Positions 32,791-39,760 of a DNA stretch of 39,760 nt are shown in pieces. Location of the stretch: contig CAJOJD010000012.1 of the NCBI GenBank assembly GCA_905234745.1, positions 1-39,760 on the forward strand, in the 5' to 3' direction. The notes beneath the pieces were generated by a model. It did not search any database, was not told the origin of the DNA, and was given only the letters and a program-made list of their open reading frames with translations. The first letter of the stretch is position 1. Each line of letters opens with the position of its first letter. The stretch comes from an uncultured Bacteroidaceae bacterium (lineage in GTDB: Bacteria > Bacteroidota > Bacteroidia > Bacteroidales > Bacteroidaceae). The translations under genes and the position numbers were made by a program.

Positions 32791-33747
32791 TTATTTAAGT
32801 CCCTCCAGGATTTTCTTAAGGACTACCGTGGCCGATATCTCTCGGTTGGCGGCCTCCGGTATCACAAGTGAACGGGGGCCTTCAATCACATCGTCGGTCA
32901 CGATCATGTTACGGCGTACGGGCAGGCAATGCATAAAGAAGGCGTTGTCCGTAACAGCCATCTGACGCTCACCGATGGTCCAGCTGCGGTCCTTGCTCAG
33001 AACCTCACCGTAATGCTCGGGGCTGGCGCATGACCAGTTCTTTCCGTATATGAAGTGTGCACCCTCAAAGGCCTTCATCTGATCATATTCTATGGTTGCG
33101 CCGGCAGTGAACTTGGGATCAAGTTCATATCCGTGCGGGTGTGTGATCACAACCTCATAACCTGCAGCCACCATCCACTGTGCGAATGAGTTAGGCACGG
33201 CCTGCGGCAGAGCCTTGGGATGCGGAGCCCAGCTCATTACAACCTTGGGACGATCGACGGTCTTGTGCTCCTCGATTGTAATCCAGTCGGCAAAACTCTG
33301 GAGCGGATGACCCGTAGCGGCCTCCATGGAGAATACGGGACGGCCTGAATACTGGATGAACTGGTTAAGGATTTTCTCCTGATAATCGTCCTCGCGGCTC
33401 TCAAAGCGGGCAAAAGAACGGACGCCGATGACATCGCAGTAGCAACCCATAACGGGAATGGCCTCGAGCAGATGCTCAGACTTGTCGCCGTCCATGATCA
33501 CTCCGCGCTCGGTTTCGAGTTTCCAGGCGCCCTGGTTGACATCCAGTACAATCACGTTCATGCCCAGATTCAAACCTGCCTTCTGGGTACTCAGACGGGT
33601 ACGCAGACTGGAGTTGAAGAACACCATGAGCAGGGTCTTGTTACGGCCCAGTTCAACGTATTTGTAACGGTCACGCTTTATCTCAAGGGCCTCCTGCAAT
33701 GCCTCGTGCAGGTCACCCAGATCCTTTACACAGGTAAAATGTCTCAT
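32791..33747 (-). CDS. argF': N-succinylornithine carbamoyltransferase (argF')
   Basis: This 318-aa transcarbamylase is very close to the B. fragilis enzyme. FFNSSLRTRLSTQKAGLNLGMNVIVLD carries the carbamoyl-phosphate motif SxRT (S47, R49, T50). ERGVIMDGDKSEHLLEA is the loop that recognises the acyl group, and FMHCLPVRRNMIVTDDV holds the HCLP motif. In B. fragilis the residue after DGDK is Pro90; here it is Ser90. A glutamate there marks acetylornithine enzymes, so Ser90 still favours succinylornithine. It makes N-succinylcitrulline for arginine synthesis and is 11 bases downstream of proA. Confidence 0.93.
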   Translation of the reverse strand: MRHFTCVKDLGDLHEALQEALEIKRDRYKYVELGRNKTLLMVFFNSSLRTRLSTQKAGLNLGMNVIVLDVNQGAWKLETERGVIMDGDKSEHLLEAIPVMGCYCDVIGVRSFARFESREDDYQEKILNQFIQYSGRPVFSMEAATGHPLQSFADWITIEEHKTVDRPKVVMSWAPHPKALPQAVPNSFAQWMVAAGYEVVITHPHGYELDPKFTAGATIEYDQMKAFEGAHFIYGKNWSCASPEHYGEVLSKDRSWTIGERQMAVTDNAFFMHCLPVRRNMIVTDDVIEGPRSLVIPEAANREISATVVLKKILEGLK

Positions 33748-33758
33748 ACGGGTTATGT

Positions 33759-35003
33759 TTATTGTCTTGTCTGGCCGTCACCGTTGATCAGCCATTTGTA
33801 TGTTGTCATCTCTTCCAATGCCATAGGGCCGCGGGCATGCATTTTCTGCGTGCTTATGCCTATTTCGGCACCGAGTCCGAACTGGGCTCCATCGGTAAAT
33901 GCGGTCGATACGTTCACGTAGACGCATGCGGCATCGGTCAATTGCTGGAACAGCTGTCCGTGCCCGGCATTCTCAGTCACTATGCACTCGCTGTGATGTG
34001 AAGTGTAACGGCGTATATGCATCAGGGCATCCTCAAATGAGTCAACTGTCTTGATTGACATGCGGTATGCCAGGAACTCCTTTCCGAAACTTTCGGCAGT
34101 TGCATGCTCCAGAAGTTCTGCAGGATATTTGCCCTGGAGAGCGGCGTATGCCTGCTCATCGGCCTCAATGACCACGTTCTTGGCAGCCATACGGATGCAG
34201 AGTTCGGGCAGATCGCCCAGGCGGTCCTTATGTATTACCAGTGAATCCAGCGCGTTGCAGACACTCACACGACGGGTCTTGGAGTTGAATATGATATCGG
34301 CACCCTTCTTAAGATCACCCTCCTTGTCAAAATAGGTGTGGCAAACGCCTGCTCCGGTCTCAATGCAGGGAACCTGAGCCTGCTCTCGGACCGACTTGAT
34401 AAGACGTGCGCTGCCGCGGGGAATAAGCAGGTCAACCAGGCCCACGGCTTTCATAAGCTCGGTGGCAGCCTCATGACCGGCAGGGAGCAGTTCAACCACA
34501 TGGGGGTCGATGCCCTTCTGCTCAAGCACACTGTGAATCAGGTCTACAATAGCCTTGTTTGAATCATAAGCATCGCTGCCACCCTTGAGTGCACAGGCGT
34601 TGCGTGACTTGAAGCACAGGGAGAACACATCAAAACTTACGTTGGGACGGGCCTCGTAAATGACGCCGATAACACCGAACGGGACACGTACGCGAGTCAG
34701 TTTCATGCCGTTGGGACGTGTACGTTCGTCAATGACCTTGCCTACGGGATTATCCAGCTCTGCCACGTGACGCATATCGGATGCAATGCCTTTCAGGCGC
34801 TCATCGGTGAGCATCAGGCGGTCATATACCGGATTGCTGCTGTCCATACGGGCCAGGTCACGGGCGTTGGCCTCAAGCAGAGCGGCGGCATTGCTCTCAA
34901 TGGCATCGGCCAATGTGAGCAGCACATCATTTATCTGTTTCTCCTCCAGCATGGGGAGGGAATAGGATGCATTCTTAAGCAGTTCTAAGGTATTCTCTAT
35001 CAT
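33759..35003 (-). CDS. proA: Gamma-glutamyl phosphate reductase
   Basis: This 414-aa aldehyde dehydrogenase-fold enzyme reduces gamma-glutamyl phosphate to glutamate-5-semialdehyde with NADPH, the second step of proline synthesis. Diagnostic segments are [68 protein letters not shown], the catalytic cysteine in [15 protein letters not shown], and [19 protein letters not shown]. The length is standard. proB lies directly upstream with a 3-base gap, and argF' directly downstream, so proline and arginine synthesis share one transcript. Confidence 0.96.
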   Translation of the reverse strand: MIENTLELLKNASYSLPMLEEKQINDVLLTLADAIESNAAALLEANARDLARMDSSNPVYDRLMLTDERLKGIASDMRHVAELDNPVGKVIDERTRPNGMKLTRVRVPFGVIGVIYEARPNVSFDVFSLCFKSRNACALKGGSDAYDSNKAIVDLIHSVLEQKGIDPHVVELLPAGHEAATELMKAVGLVDLLIPRGSARLIKSVREQAQVPCIETGAGVCHTYFDKEGDLKKGADIIFNSKTRRVSVCNALDSLVIHKDRLGDLPELCIRMAAKNVVIEADEQAYAALQGKYPAELLEHATAESFGKEFLAYRMSIKTVDSFEDALMHIRRYTSHHSECIVTENAGHGQLFQQLTDAACVYVNVSTAFTDGAQFGLGAEIGISTQKMHARGPMALEEMTTYKWLINGDGQTRQ

Positions 35004-35006
35004 GGA

Positions 35007-35786
35007 TTACTTCTTTGAAGCATGGAAACGGGTGCAACGGGCATTCTCAGGATCGGAAAGGACATCAATCAGCACATCCTGGCGACGGCCGTTGGCAATG
35101 CGGACCTCAATACCGTCGGCGGCTACTCCAAGAGCAGTCTTCATCTTGGTAATCATACCGCCGCGTCCGTATTTGGACTTGGTGCCGCTGACACAACCGG
35201 AGTAGTCGTCATCAGGGTATACATCATGTATAAGCTCGGATCCGGGTTCGTCGGGATTGCCGGTGAAAACGCCGTCCACATTGCTCAGAATAATCAGTAT
35301 CTCAGCCTTCATCATACGGGCCACAAGACCTGAAAGCTCGTCGTTATCGGTAAACATAAGTTCCTCAACCGATACGGTATCGTTCTCATTGATGACAGGC
35401 ACCACCCCGTTGTCCAGCATAGCCGTCATACAACGCATCTGGTTTGCATGCAGGGTCTCATTGATGAAATTCTCCTTTGTGGTAAGTATCTGGCCTACGG
35501 TTATGCCGTACTCCTGGAAAAGGTCATAGTAGTGCTCTATGAGTTTGGCCTGGCCCACGGCAGCAAAGAGCTGGCGTCCGGTCACACTCTCATCCTTCAG
35601 GTTGGGAAGCGCTCCCCTGCCCGATGCAACCGCACCGGAAGAGATGAGCAGCACCTCAATGCCTCTGTGACGCAGTTCGGCGATCTGGTCCACCAGAGCC
35701 GCCATACGGGAAATGTCCAGACGTCCGTCGGGACGGGTAAGCACATTGCTGCCAACCTTGACAGCTATACGTTTGGGATAGTTCAT
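35007..35786 (-). CDS. proB: Glutamate 5-kinase (short form, no PUA domain)
   Basis: This 259-aa amino-acid-kinase-fold protein phosphorylates the gamma-carboxyl of glutamate. IAVKVGSNVLTRPDGRLD, VLLISSGAVASGRGAL, VPVINENDTVSVEELMFTDNDELSGLVARMM and SNVDGVFTGNP are the substrate and ATP motifs. FGTKSKYGRGGM of typical ProB appears here as SGTKSKYGRGGMITKM. The C-terminal PUA domain of E. coli ProB (367 aa) is absent, as in several other bacteria. It overlaps the upstream DUF2007 gene by 4 bases (ATGA), so translation is probably coupled. Confidence 0.95.
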   Translation of the reverse strand: MNYPKRIAVKVGSNVLTRPDGRLDISRMAALVDQIAELRHRGIEVLLISSGAVASGRGALPNLKDESVTGRQLFAAVGQAKLIEHYYDLFQEYGITVGQILTTKENFINETLHANQMRCMTAMLDNGVVPVINENDTVSVEELMFTDNDELSGLVARMMKAEILIILSNVDGVFTGNPDEPGSELIHDVYPDDDYSGCVSGTKSKYGRGGMITKMKTALGVAADGIEVRIANGRRQDVLIDVLSDPENARCTRFHASKK

Positions 35787-36001
35787 TGTTCCTTTAAAAT
35801 CTGTTCTGCACGGTCACGGTCCTGGGGGTTGACCAGAACGCCGAAAGAACCGGCCATTGCGGTATAGGTTGAAAAAATAGCACTCATAGTATTGTTCATG
35901 ATCATTGCCGGTATGCCGTCTGCCTCCAATCGGGCACGCACCACCTCGGCTTCAAAAGCCTGACCTCTGAAAACGCATACCAAATCCTGTTTTTCATTCA
36001 T
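35783..36001 (-). CDS. DUF2007 domain protein
   Basis: This is a 72-aa soluble protein. VCVFRGQAFEAEVVRARLEADGIPAMIMNN and FGVLVNPQDRDRAEQILKE form the ferredoxin-like DUF2007 pattern (GxxxEAxxxxxxLexxGI...vp..d...A..il). The family is described as putative signal-transducing, without an established ligand. It heads the proB-proA-argF' unit and overlaps proB by 4 bases, so a role in sensing or tuning the pathway is possible but unproven. Confidence 0.88.
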   Translation of the reverse strand: MNEKQDLVCVFRGQAFEAEVVRARLEADGIPAMIMNNTMSAIFSTYTAMAGSFGVLVNPQDRDRAEQILKEQ

Positions 36002-36031
36002 AACCGTGAGTGTTTAACTATTGTGAAGTGG

Positions 36032-36039
36032 CAAAGTTA
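36032..36039 (-). promoter_or_regulatory. -7 box of the DUF2007-proBA-argF' operon
   Basis: Minus-strand TAACTTTG fits TAnnTTTG, 30 bases before the DUF2007 ATG. No clear -33 element. Confidence 0.5.
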
Positions 36040-36051
36040 GTGATTTTTCCA

Positions 36052-36059
36052 TACCTTTG
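36052..36059 (+). promoter_or_regulatory. -7 box just before the first MORN gene
   Basis: TACCTTTG, a perfect TAnnTTTG, ends 7 bases before the ATG at 36067. A normal start site would fall at or near the A of the ATG. Confidence 0.5.
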
Positions 36060-36066
36060 AGCCGAT

Positions 36067-37206
36067 ATGTCACTCAAACACCTTGTTATACTCTCAATAT
36101 TGTCTGTAAGCACCCTTGTAGCATATGCTTCAGCAACAAATGACTCCACTGCGGCCGATACCATATGGTTTGACGACGGGGCATGCTATGTGGGGCAGAT
36201 AGCCGATTCTCTTTTCAACGGTTACGGCAAGATGACATATGCCGACGGCACGGTCTACCAGGGAGAATGGAAAGACGGCATGTGGGACGGCCAGGGAGAG
36301 TTGTCCTATCCCGACGGCGATTATTACAAAGGAGAGTTCAGCAATCATCAGTTCAGCGGATTCGGCAAATACATTTACTCTGACGGAACCAGCTATGAAG
36401 GCTATTGGCAGGACGACATGTTCAACGGTTCCGGCACCATGTTGTATGCCAACGGCAGCATCTATGCGGGTGAGTGGAAAGATGACAGGAAAGACGGAGT
36501 AGGTGTTTTATACGATTCGTCGACAGGCACCCTGCTCAAAGGAAATTTCAGTAATGACATGTTCATAGGTTCAAAAGAAGAACAACAGGACAACTGGAAT
36601 CATCTCCAGGAAAATTTCAATGATGACTGGAATCCATATCTGTACTATCAGAAACGCCCCGATTCATGCTGGCATTACCAAGGTGACGTAAACGTCTTCA
36701 TATCATACGGAACAAACCAGACGCTTTCATTCCATTTTGATTTCCATACGTCAAAACGGTTCTTTGCAGGTTTTTCTTTGGGACTGAATACGGTAAACCA
36801 GAGGATAGGCAAGGAATCGGTCACATATGATGATGAAAGCGGCGAAAAGATTTATCTGATAGAATGGGACGCATACCCCGACGAGGTCCTTACAGAGAAA
36901 ACTTACGACATGTTCAAACTGACAGGTCAGTGCGGTGTGAGTTGGGGATGGTTCTCTTTAGGCGGAGCCGCCGGTATAGGATTGAAGAATACCGTACGCA
37001 ATTGCCGCAGTCTGCCCCAGTACAACAGTTATTATGAGGCAGGCACACTCTACTACAAGGAGAAAGTTACGGGAGCCCGATTCACCTATGATGTGTTCGC
37101 AGACTTTCTGTTAAGCCGATCCATACCGCGTCTGCATTCGTGTTCAATACGTACCGGCTACAGTAACATTGACGGCTTTTACTTAGGAGCAGGAGTTTCA
37201 TTCTGA
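36067..37206 (+). CDS. MORN-repeat / barrel-like envelope protein 1
   Basis: This 379-aa protein has signal peptide MSLKHLVILSILSVSTLVAYASA. Residues about 40-168 hold five to six MORN repeats, each about 23 residues, e.g. YADGTVYQGEWKDGMWDGQG, YPDGDYYKGEFSNHQFSGFG and YANGSIYAGEWKDDRKDGVG. After a linker, residues about 203-379 alternate polar and hydrophobic residues (VNVFISYGTNQTLSFHFDFHTS, FFAGFSLGLNTVNQ) and end FYLGAGVSF, like a small outer-membrane barrel. The function is unknown. MORN repeats often mediate membrane or protein contacts; exported bacterial ones are little studied. The neighbour at 37244 is a paralogue. Confidence 0.82.
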   Translation: MSLKHLVILSILSVSTLVAYASATNDSTAADTIWFDDGACYVGQIADSLFNGYGKMTYADGTVYQGEWKDGMWDGQGELSYPDGDYYKGEFSNHQFSGFGKYIYSDGTSYEGYWQDDMFNGSGTMLYANGSIYAGEWKDDRKDGVGVLYDSSTGTLLKGNFSNDMFIGSKEEQQDNWNHLQENFNDDWNPYLYYQKRPDSCWHYQGDVNVFISYGTNQTLSFHFDFHTSKRFFAGFSLGLNTVNQRIGKESVTYDDESGEKIYLIEWDAYPDEVLTEKTYDMFKLTGQCGVSWGWFSLGGAAGIGLKNTVRNCRSLPQYNSYYEAGTLYYKEKVTGARFTYDVFADFLLSRSIPRLHSCSIRTGYSNIDGFYLGAGVSF

Positions 37207-37207
37207 T

Positions 37208-37238
37208 TTTGCTTTTTATAATAAAACCTTTATTTTCG
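37208..37238 (+). promoter_or_regulatory. Promoter just before the second MORN gene
   Basis: TTTG (37208-37211), 19 bases, TATTTTCG (37231-37238; one mismatch to TAnnTTTG). It ends 5 bases before the ATG at 37244, again predicting a leaderless transcript. Confidence 0.5.
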
Positions 37239-37243
37239 CGGAT

Positions 37244-38332
37244 ATGAACCTCCGTAAGCAAATAGTCCTGTTGATCTGTTTCTGCACCTGCATGGCAGGA
37301 TATGCAGCAATTCCCAATGACAGTATTCCCGTTGACACGCTCATGCTGGATGACGGCACGTTCTATGTGGGCCAGATACAGGATTCCCTCTTCAACGGCC
37401 ACGGGAGATGCATATATGCCGACGGCACCGTATATGAGGGTGACTGGAAAGACGGCCTCTGGGACGGTCAGGGTGTGGTGATCTACCCTGACGGCGATGT
37501 TTACAAAGGAGAGTTCCGTAACCACATAAAAGAGGGCAAAGGCACATACTATTACGGAAGCGGTGCCAAATATGAAGGAGACTGGAAGAATGACCGGTTC
37601 AACGGAAACGGCAAACTGCAGTTTGAAGACGGCGGAAGATACGAGGGAGCCTGGAAAGACGACATGAAACATGGTTACGGCCGCCTGGTATCGGCCGAGG
37701 GATTTGCCAACACCGGCTATTTCTATTATGACGAGTATCTTGGAATGCCGTTTGACACTGAAATAGTCAGGGACAGCGTACTGACCGATGAACTCAAAAG
37801 TTGGGGATTCGAGCAGGAACCTCCACGAGGCCATTCCGGGTTGGCTATGGGAGTATCATACGGAACCAAAGGCATGCTTTCAACCACCCTATGGAACACC
37901 TCTTTGGATCACTTCTTTTACGGCCTTTCCATAGGATTCAACATAGATCCCCCCACAAGAGGTAAAAGCGTCAGTCTGGGATTCAATACGTTCTCGGATG
38001 ACATACACTTTTCGGGCGAATACATCTCCTCCCAGTATATGATTGAAGGAGGATACTCTTACAGGAATCTGTCTGTGGGCTGTTCGGCGGGATTCGGAAT
38101 CGTAAGCACGTATATAAACTGCAGAGCCAACGGAAACTACGACTATTACAGTTATTACAACATAAAATACGGTCAGGCCTACACACGCAGGGATCAGACA
38201 AGCCACACATTCGTATACAGAGGATACCTGATGTATTCATTCCAGGCAAAAGAAGAAAAACCCAAGACGCATATGTGCCTTGGGTATGGTAAAGCTGACG
38301 GCCTGTTTATAGGCGTCGGCTTGAATCTGTAG
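37244..38332 (+). CDS. MORN-repeat / barrel-like envelope protein 2
   Basis: This 362-aa paralogue of the preceding gene has the same layout. Signal peptide MNLRKQIVLLICFCTCMAGYA leads in. The conserved motif DDGTFYVGQIQDSLFNGHG compares with DDGACYVGQIADSLFNGYG in the first protein. Five MORN repeats follow (about 37-150), such as YADGTVYEGDWKDGLWDGQG and FEDGGRYEGAWKDDMKHGYG. The C-terminal barrel-like domain (about 198-362) has diverged much more than the repeats and ends GLFIGVGLNL. The function is unknown. Its 3' end contains, on the opposite strand, a terminator for ddh. Confidence 0.82.
   Translation: MNLRKQIVLLICFCTCMAGYAAIPNDSIPVDTLMLDDGTFYVGQIQDSLFNGHGRCIYADGTVYEGDWKDGLWDGQGVVIYPDGDVYKGEFRNHIKEGKGTYYYGSGAKYEGDWKNDRFNGNGKLQFEDGGRYEGAWKDDMKHGYGRLVSAEGFANTGYFYYDEYLGMPFDTEIVRDSVLTDELKSWGFEQEPPRGHSGLAMGVSYGTKGMLSTTLWNTSLDHFFYGLSIGFNIDPPTRGKSVSLGFNTFSDDIHFSGEYISSQYMIEGGYSYRNLSVGCSAGFGIVSTYINCRANGNYDYYSYYNIKYGQAYTRRDQTSHTFVYRGYLMYSFQAKEEKPKTHMCLGYGKADGLFIGVGLNL
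38254..38285 (-). terminator. Terminator of ddh inside the 3' end of the second MORN gene
   Basis: On the minus strand ACCCAAG (38285-38279) pairs with CTTGGGT (38266-38260), with an inner GCA/TGC pairing and a two-base bulge. T-rich sequence (38260-38252) follows. It lies about 55 bases beyond the ddh stop. Confidence 0.65.
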
Positions 38333-38340
38333 GATATCCG

Positions 38341-39240
38341 TTATACCAGATGTCTTACCAGGTCATCCCTGTCACCGTACAGGTAATCAATTACAGGAAT
38401 TTCAATCATAGTATAGCAGCCCGGCTTCTGCAGGACTGATGCGCGGGCAGCGCAAACCAGGATCTGACCGGTAAGGGCGGGATTGTTTATCTTCATGTCA
38501 AACTCAAAGAGCTGGTTCTGAGTCTTGCCCGATACGCCCTTGCGTGTAAGGTTGACACCGTGTCCCATATCCTTGAGGGCATCGACACTCTCAACCTGCA
38601 TTACGTGAGTCTCGTCATTTACAAAATAGGGATCAGCCTTGATTGCAGCGGCAACATCCTCAAAGCGGTAGCCGTCAAGAATCTCAACATATACCATACG
38701 GCGATGAATGCCGGTACCTACGGGAATCGTCATTGAAAGAGCGGCTTTTACACCGGGGATAGCCTTGACTGCGACAGAGTGTCCCATTGACATTCCGGGG
38801 CCAAAGTTCGTGTAGCTTACACCCTTGGGAGCCATAGCCTGCATAAGGGCGCGTACGATTGAATCTGTACCCGGATCCCATCCTGCAGATATAATGGTAA
38901 CCTTTCCGGCATCGGCTGCAACTTTCTGAAGACGCTTGCGGGTCTCAGGTATAAGTGTGTGGATATCAAAGCTGTCAACTGTATTTATGCCCAGCGGAAG
39001 TATCTCGACAGCATACTCCTCGGTCTTGCGTGAAGGAACGCAGAGAATTGCCACATCAGGCTTGGGGAGTTCTGAAATTTTCCTTACAATTTTATAACCC
39101 TGAAGTTCCTTGGGGCAGTCTGCGTCACCGTTACGGCGAACTATTCCTGCAACCTCGAAATCAGGTGCTGTCTCAAGTGCCTCAAGCACATACTTACCGA
39201 TGTTTCCATAGCCTACAATAGCTGCTTTGATCTTTTCCAT
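38341..39240 (-). CDS. ddh: meso-Diaminopimelate D-dehydrogenase
   Basis: Started at 39240, this 299-aa protein begins MEKIKAAIVGYGNIGKYVLEALE, with Rossmann motif GYGNIG; an ATG ten codons upstream is less likely. VAILCVPSRKTEEYA, LGINTVDSFDIHT, SAGWDPGTDSIVRALM and TNFGPGMSMGHSVAVK are the segments that define Ddh. The enzyme converts tetrahydrodipicolinate, ammonia and NADPH to meso-diaminopimelate in one step, bypassing the acylated DAP intermediates. It works downstream of asd in lysine and peptidoglycan synthesis. It is divergent from ruvA. Confidence 0.95.
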   Translation of the reverse strand: MEKIKAAIVGYGNIGKYVLEALETAPDFEVAGIVRRNGDADCPKELQGYKIVRKISELPKPDVAILCVPSRKTEEYAVEILPLGINTVDSFDIHTLIPETRKRLQKVAADAGKVTIISAGWDPGTDSIVRALMQAMAPKGVSYTNFGPGMSMGHSVAVKAIPGVKAALSMTIPVGTGIHRRMVYVEILDGYRFEDVAAAIKADPYFVNDETHVMQVESVDALKDMGHGVNLTRKGVSGKTQNQLFEFDMKINNPALTGQILVCAARASVLQKPGCYTMIEIPVIDYLYGDRDDLVRHLV

Positions 39241-39267
39241 AGGTCTCGTTTTTAATTTTTTCGGGCC

Positions 39268-39275
39268 CAAAGTTA
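39268..39275 (-). promoter_or_regulatory. -7 box of ddh
   Basis: Minus-strand TAACTTTG, 27 bases before the ATG at 39240. No clear -33 element. Confidence 0.5.
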
Positions 39276-39311
39276 TGAAAAAAGGGCTTTATGTGTATGC
39301 GCACGTGCAAT

Positions 39312-39334
39312 AATAACGACCCTGTCGCGTTATT
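39312..39334. promoter_or_regulatory. Inverted repeat between ddh and ruvA
   Basis: AATAACG (39312-39318) and CGTTATT (39328-39334) form a perfect 7-bp inverted repeat with a 9-base spacer. It is next to the palindrome GCACGTGC (39301-39308). It may be an operator; no regulator is assigned. Confidence 0.3.
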
Positions 39335-39361
39335 TCATAGCAACCTTAAAAAGAAAACGTC

Positions 39362-39760
39362 ATGATTGAATTCATTCAGGGAAAGATAGAGGAACTCAAC
39401 CCCACCCAGGCTGTCCTGCTTACACAGGGCGGTGTAGCATATGACCTGAACATATCACTTTACACATATTCGGCCATCCAGGGCAAGAACGAGACCCGTC
39501 TTTATGTCTATGAAGCCATACGTGAGGATGCTTACGTACTGTACGGTTTCAGCGGAAAGCAGGAGCGCGAGCTGTTCCTGATGCTCATATCCGTATCAGG
39601 CATAGGCGGTGCATCGGCCAGGATGATACTGTCATCATTCACACCCTCCGAGCTTACCGGCATTATCAGTTCGGGTAACGACTCGCTGCTCAAGAAAGTC
39701 AAGGGCATAGGTGCCAAGACAGCACAGCGCATTATCGTGGACCTGCACGACAAGATCGGC
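39362..39760 (+). CDS. ruvA: Holliday junction branch migration protein RuvA (partial)
   Basis: The frame runs from ATG at 39362 to the window edge, 133 residues of about 200. It begins [20 protein letters not shown], the RuvA OB-fold domain I, with [35 protein letters not shown]. Domain II has the two helix-hairpin-helix motifs [13 protein letters not shown] and [16 protein letters not shown]. RuvA binds Holliday junctions and loads the RuvB motor. Domain III lies beyond the window. It is divergent from ddh. Confidence 0.96.
   Translation, partial: MIEFIQGKIEELNPTQAVLLTQGGVAYDLNISLYTYSAIQGKNETRLYVYEAIREDAYVLYGFSGKQERELFLMLISVSGIGGASARMILSSFTPSELTGIISSGNDSLLKKVKGIGAKTAQRIIVDLHDKIG

Noticed and set aside
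37082-37834. 250-aa minus-strand ORF opposite the MORN genes
   Set aside because: Its repeated valine-rich text mirrors the MORN repeats on the plus strand; no start context.

Overview
This window looks like a chromosomal segment of a gut-type Bacteroidales bacterium (Bacteroidaceae/Prevotellaceae-like). The evidence is a SusC/SusD pair, many lipoproteins with Bacteroidetes lipoboxes, PorT-, Wzi- and NigD-like proteins, an N-succinylornithine-type carbamoyltransferase (argF'), diaminopimelate dehydrogenase, and many promoters of the Bacteroidetes form TTTG-N19/20-TAnnTTTG. Genes are packed in short operons. I see no CRISPR array, prophage, insertion sequence or rRNA.

Layout, left end (1-4.3 kb): the 5' part of rpsG, then rpsL and a DUF3467 gene on the minus strand; a XylE-like sugar/H+ symporter on plus; and asd on minus. 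The symporter and asd converge on an elaborate hairpin and hexamer-repeat region. 4.3-12.1 kb: a LolD-like ATPase, a small lipoprotein, a Wzi-like outer-membrane protein, rplS, a PorT-like barrel, a 2x[4Fe-4S] ferredoxin (56 aa), a class I aminotransferase, an LptF/LptG permease and a START-like protein. 12.2-18.3 kb: a CAU-anticodon tRNA whose 3' end is inversely repeated in its own terminator, the acetate pathway pair pta-ackA, an efp-radC-DUF59-lpxH operon, rpmH, and a DUF4369 lipoprotein.

18.3-28.0 kb (minus strand) is the main accessory locus: susC-susD-808-aa lipoprotein-[terminator]-S8 subtilase lipoprotein-small lipocalin-like lipoprotein. It has no glycoside hydrolase, sigma or anti-sigma gene. 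It reads as a surface protease plus RagAB/SusCD-type importer, so a peptide or protein utilisation system is the most attractive hypothesis.

28.3-32.8 kb (plus): a PASTA-domain membrane protein, an RluD-type pseudouridine synthase split into two overlapping frames, a D-Ala-D-Ala ligase (ddl) interrupted by a frameshift, a PlsC-like acyltransferase and a NigD-like lipoprotein. The two split housekeeping genes lie side by side. Each appears to have lost a short stretch that is not a multiple of three. 32.8-36.0 kb (minus): DUF2007-proB-proA-argF', a proline/arginine operon. 36.0-38.3 kb (plus): two tandem paralogues joining N-terminal MORN repeats to a C-terminal barrel-like domain, both apparently leaderless. 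Right end: ddh (minus) and the 5' part of ruvA (plus).

Metabolically, asd and ddh are two steps of the aspartate-to-diaminopimelate route. pta-ackA makes acetate and ATP. proB/proA/argF' serve proline and arginine synthesis. Most of the remaining genes act in the cell envelope.
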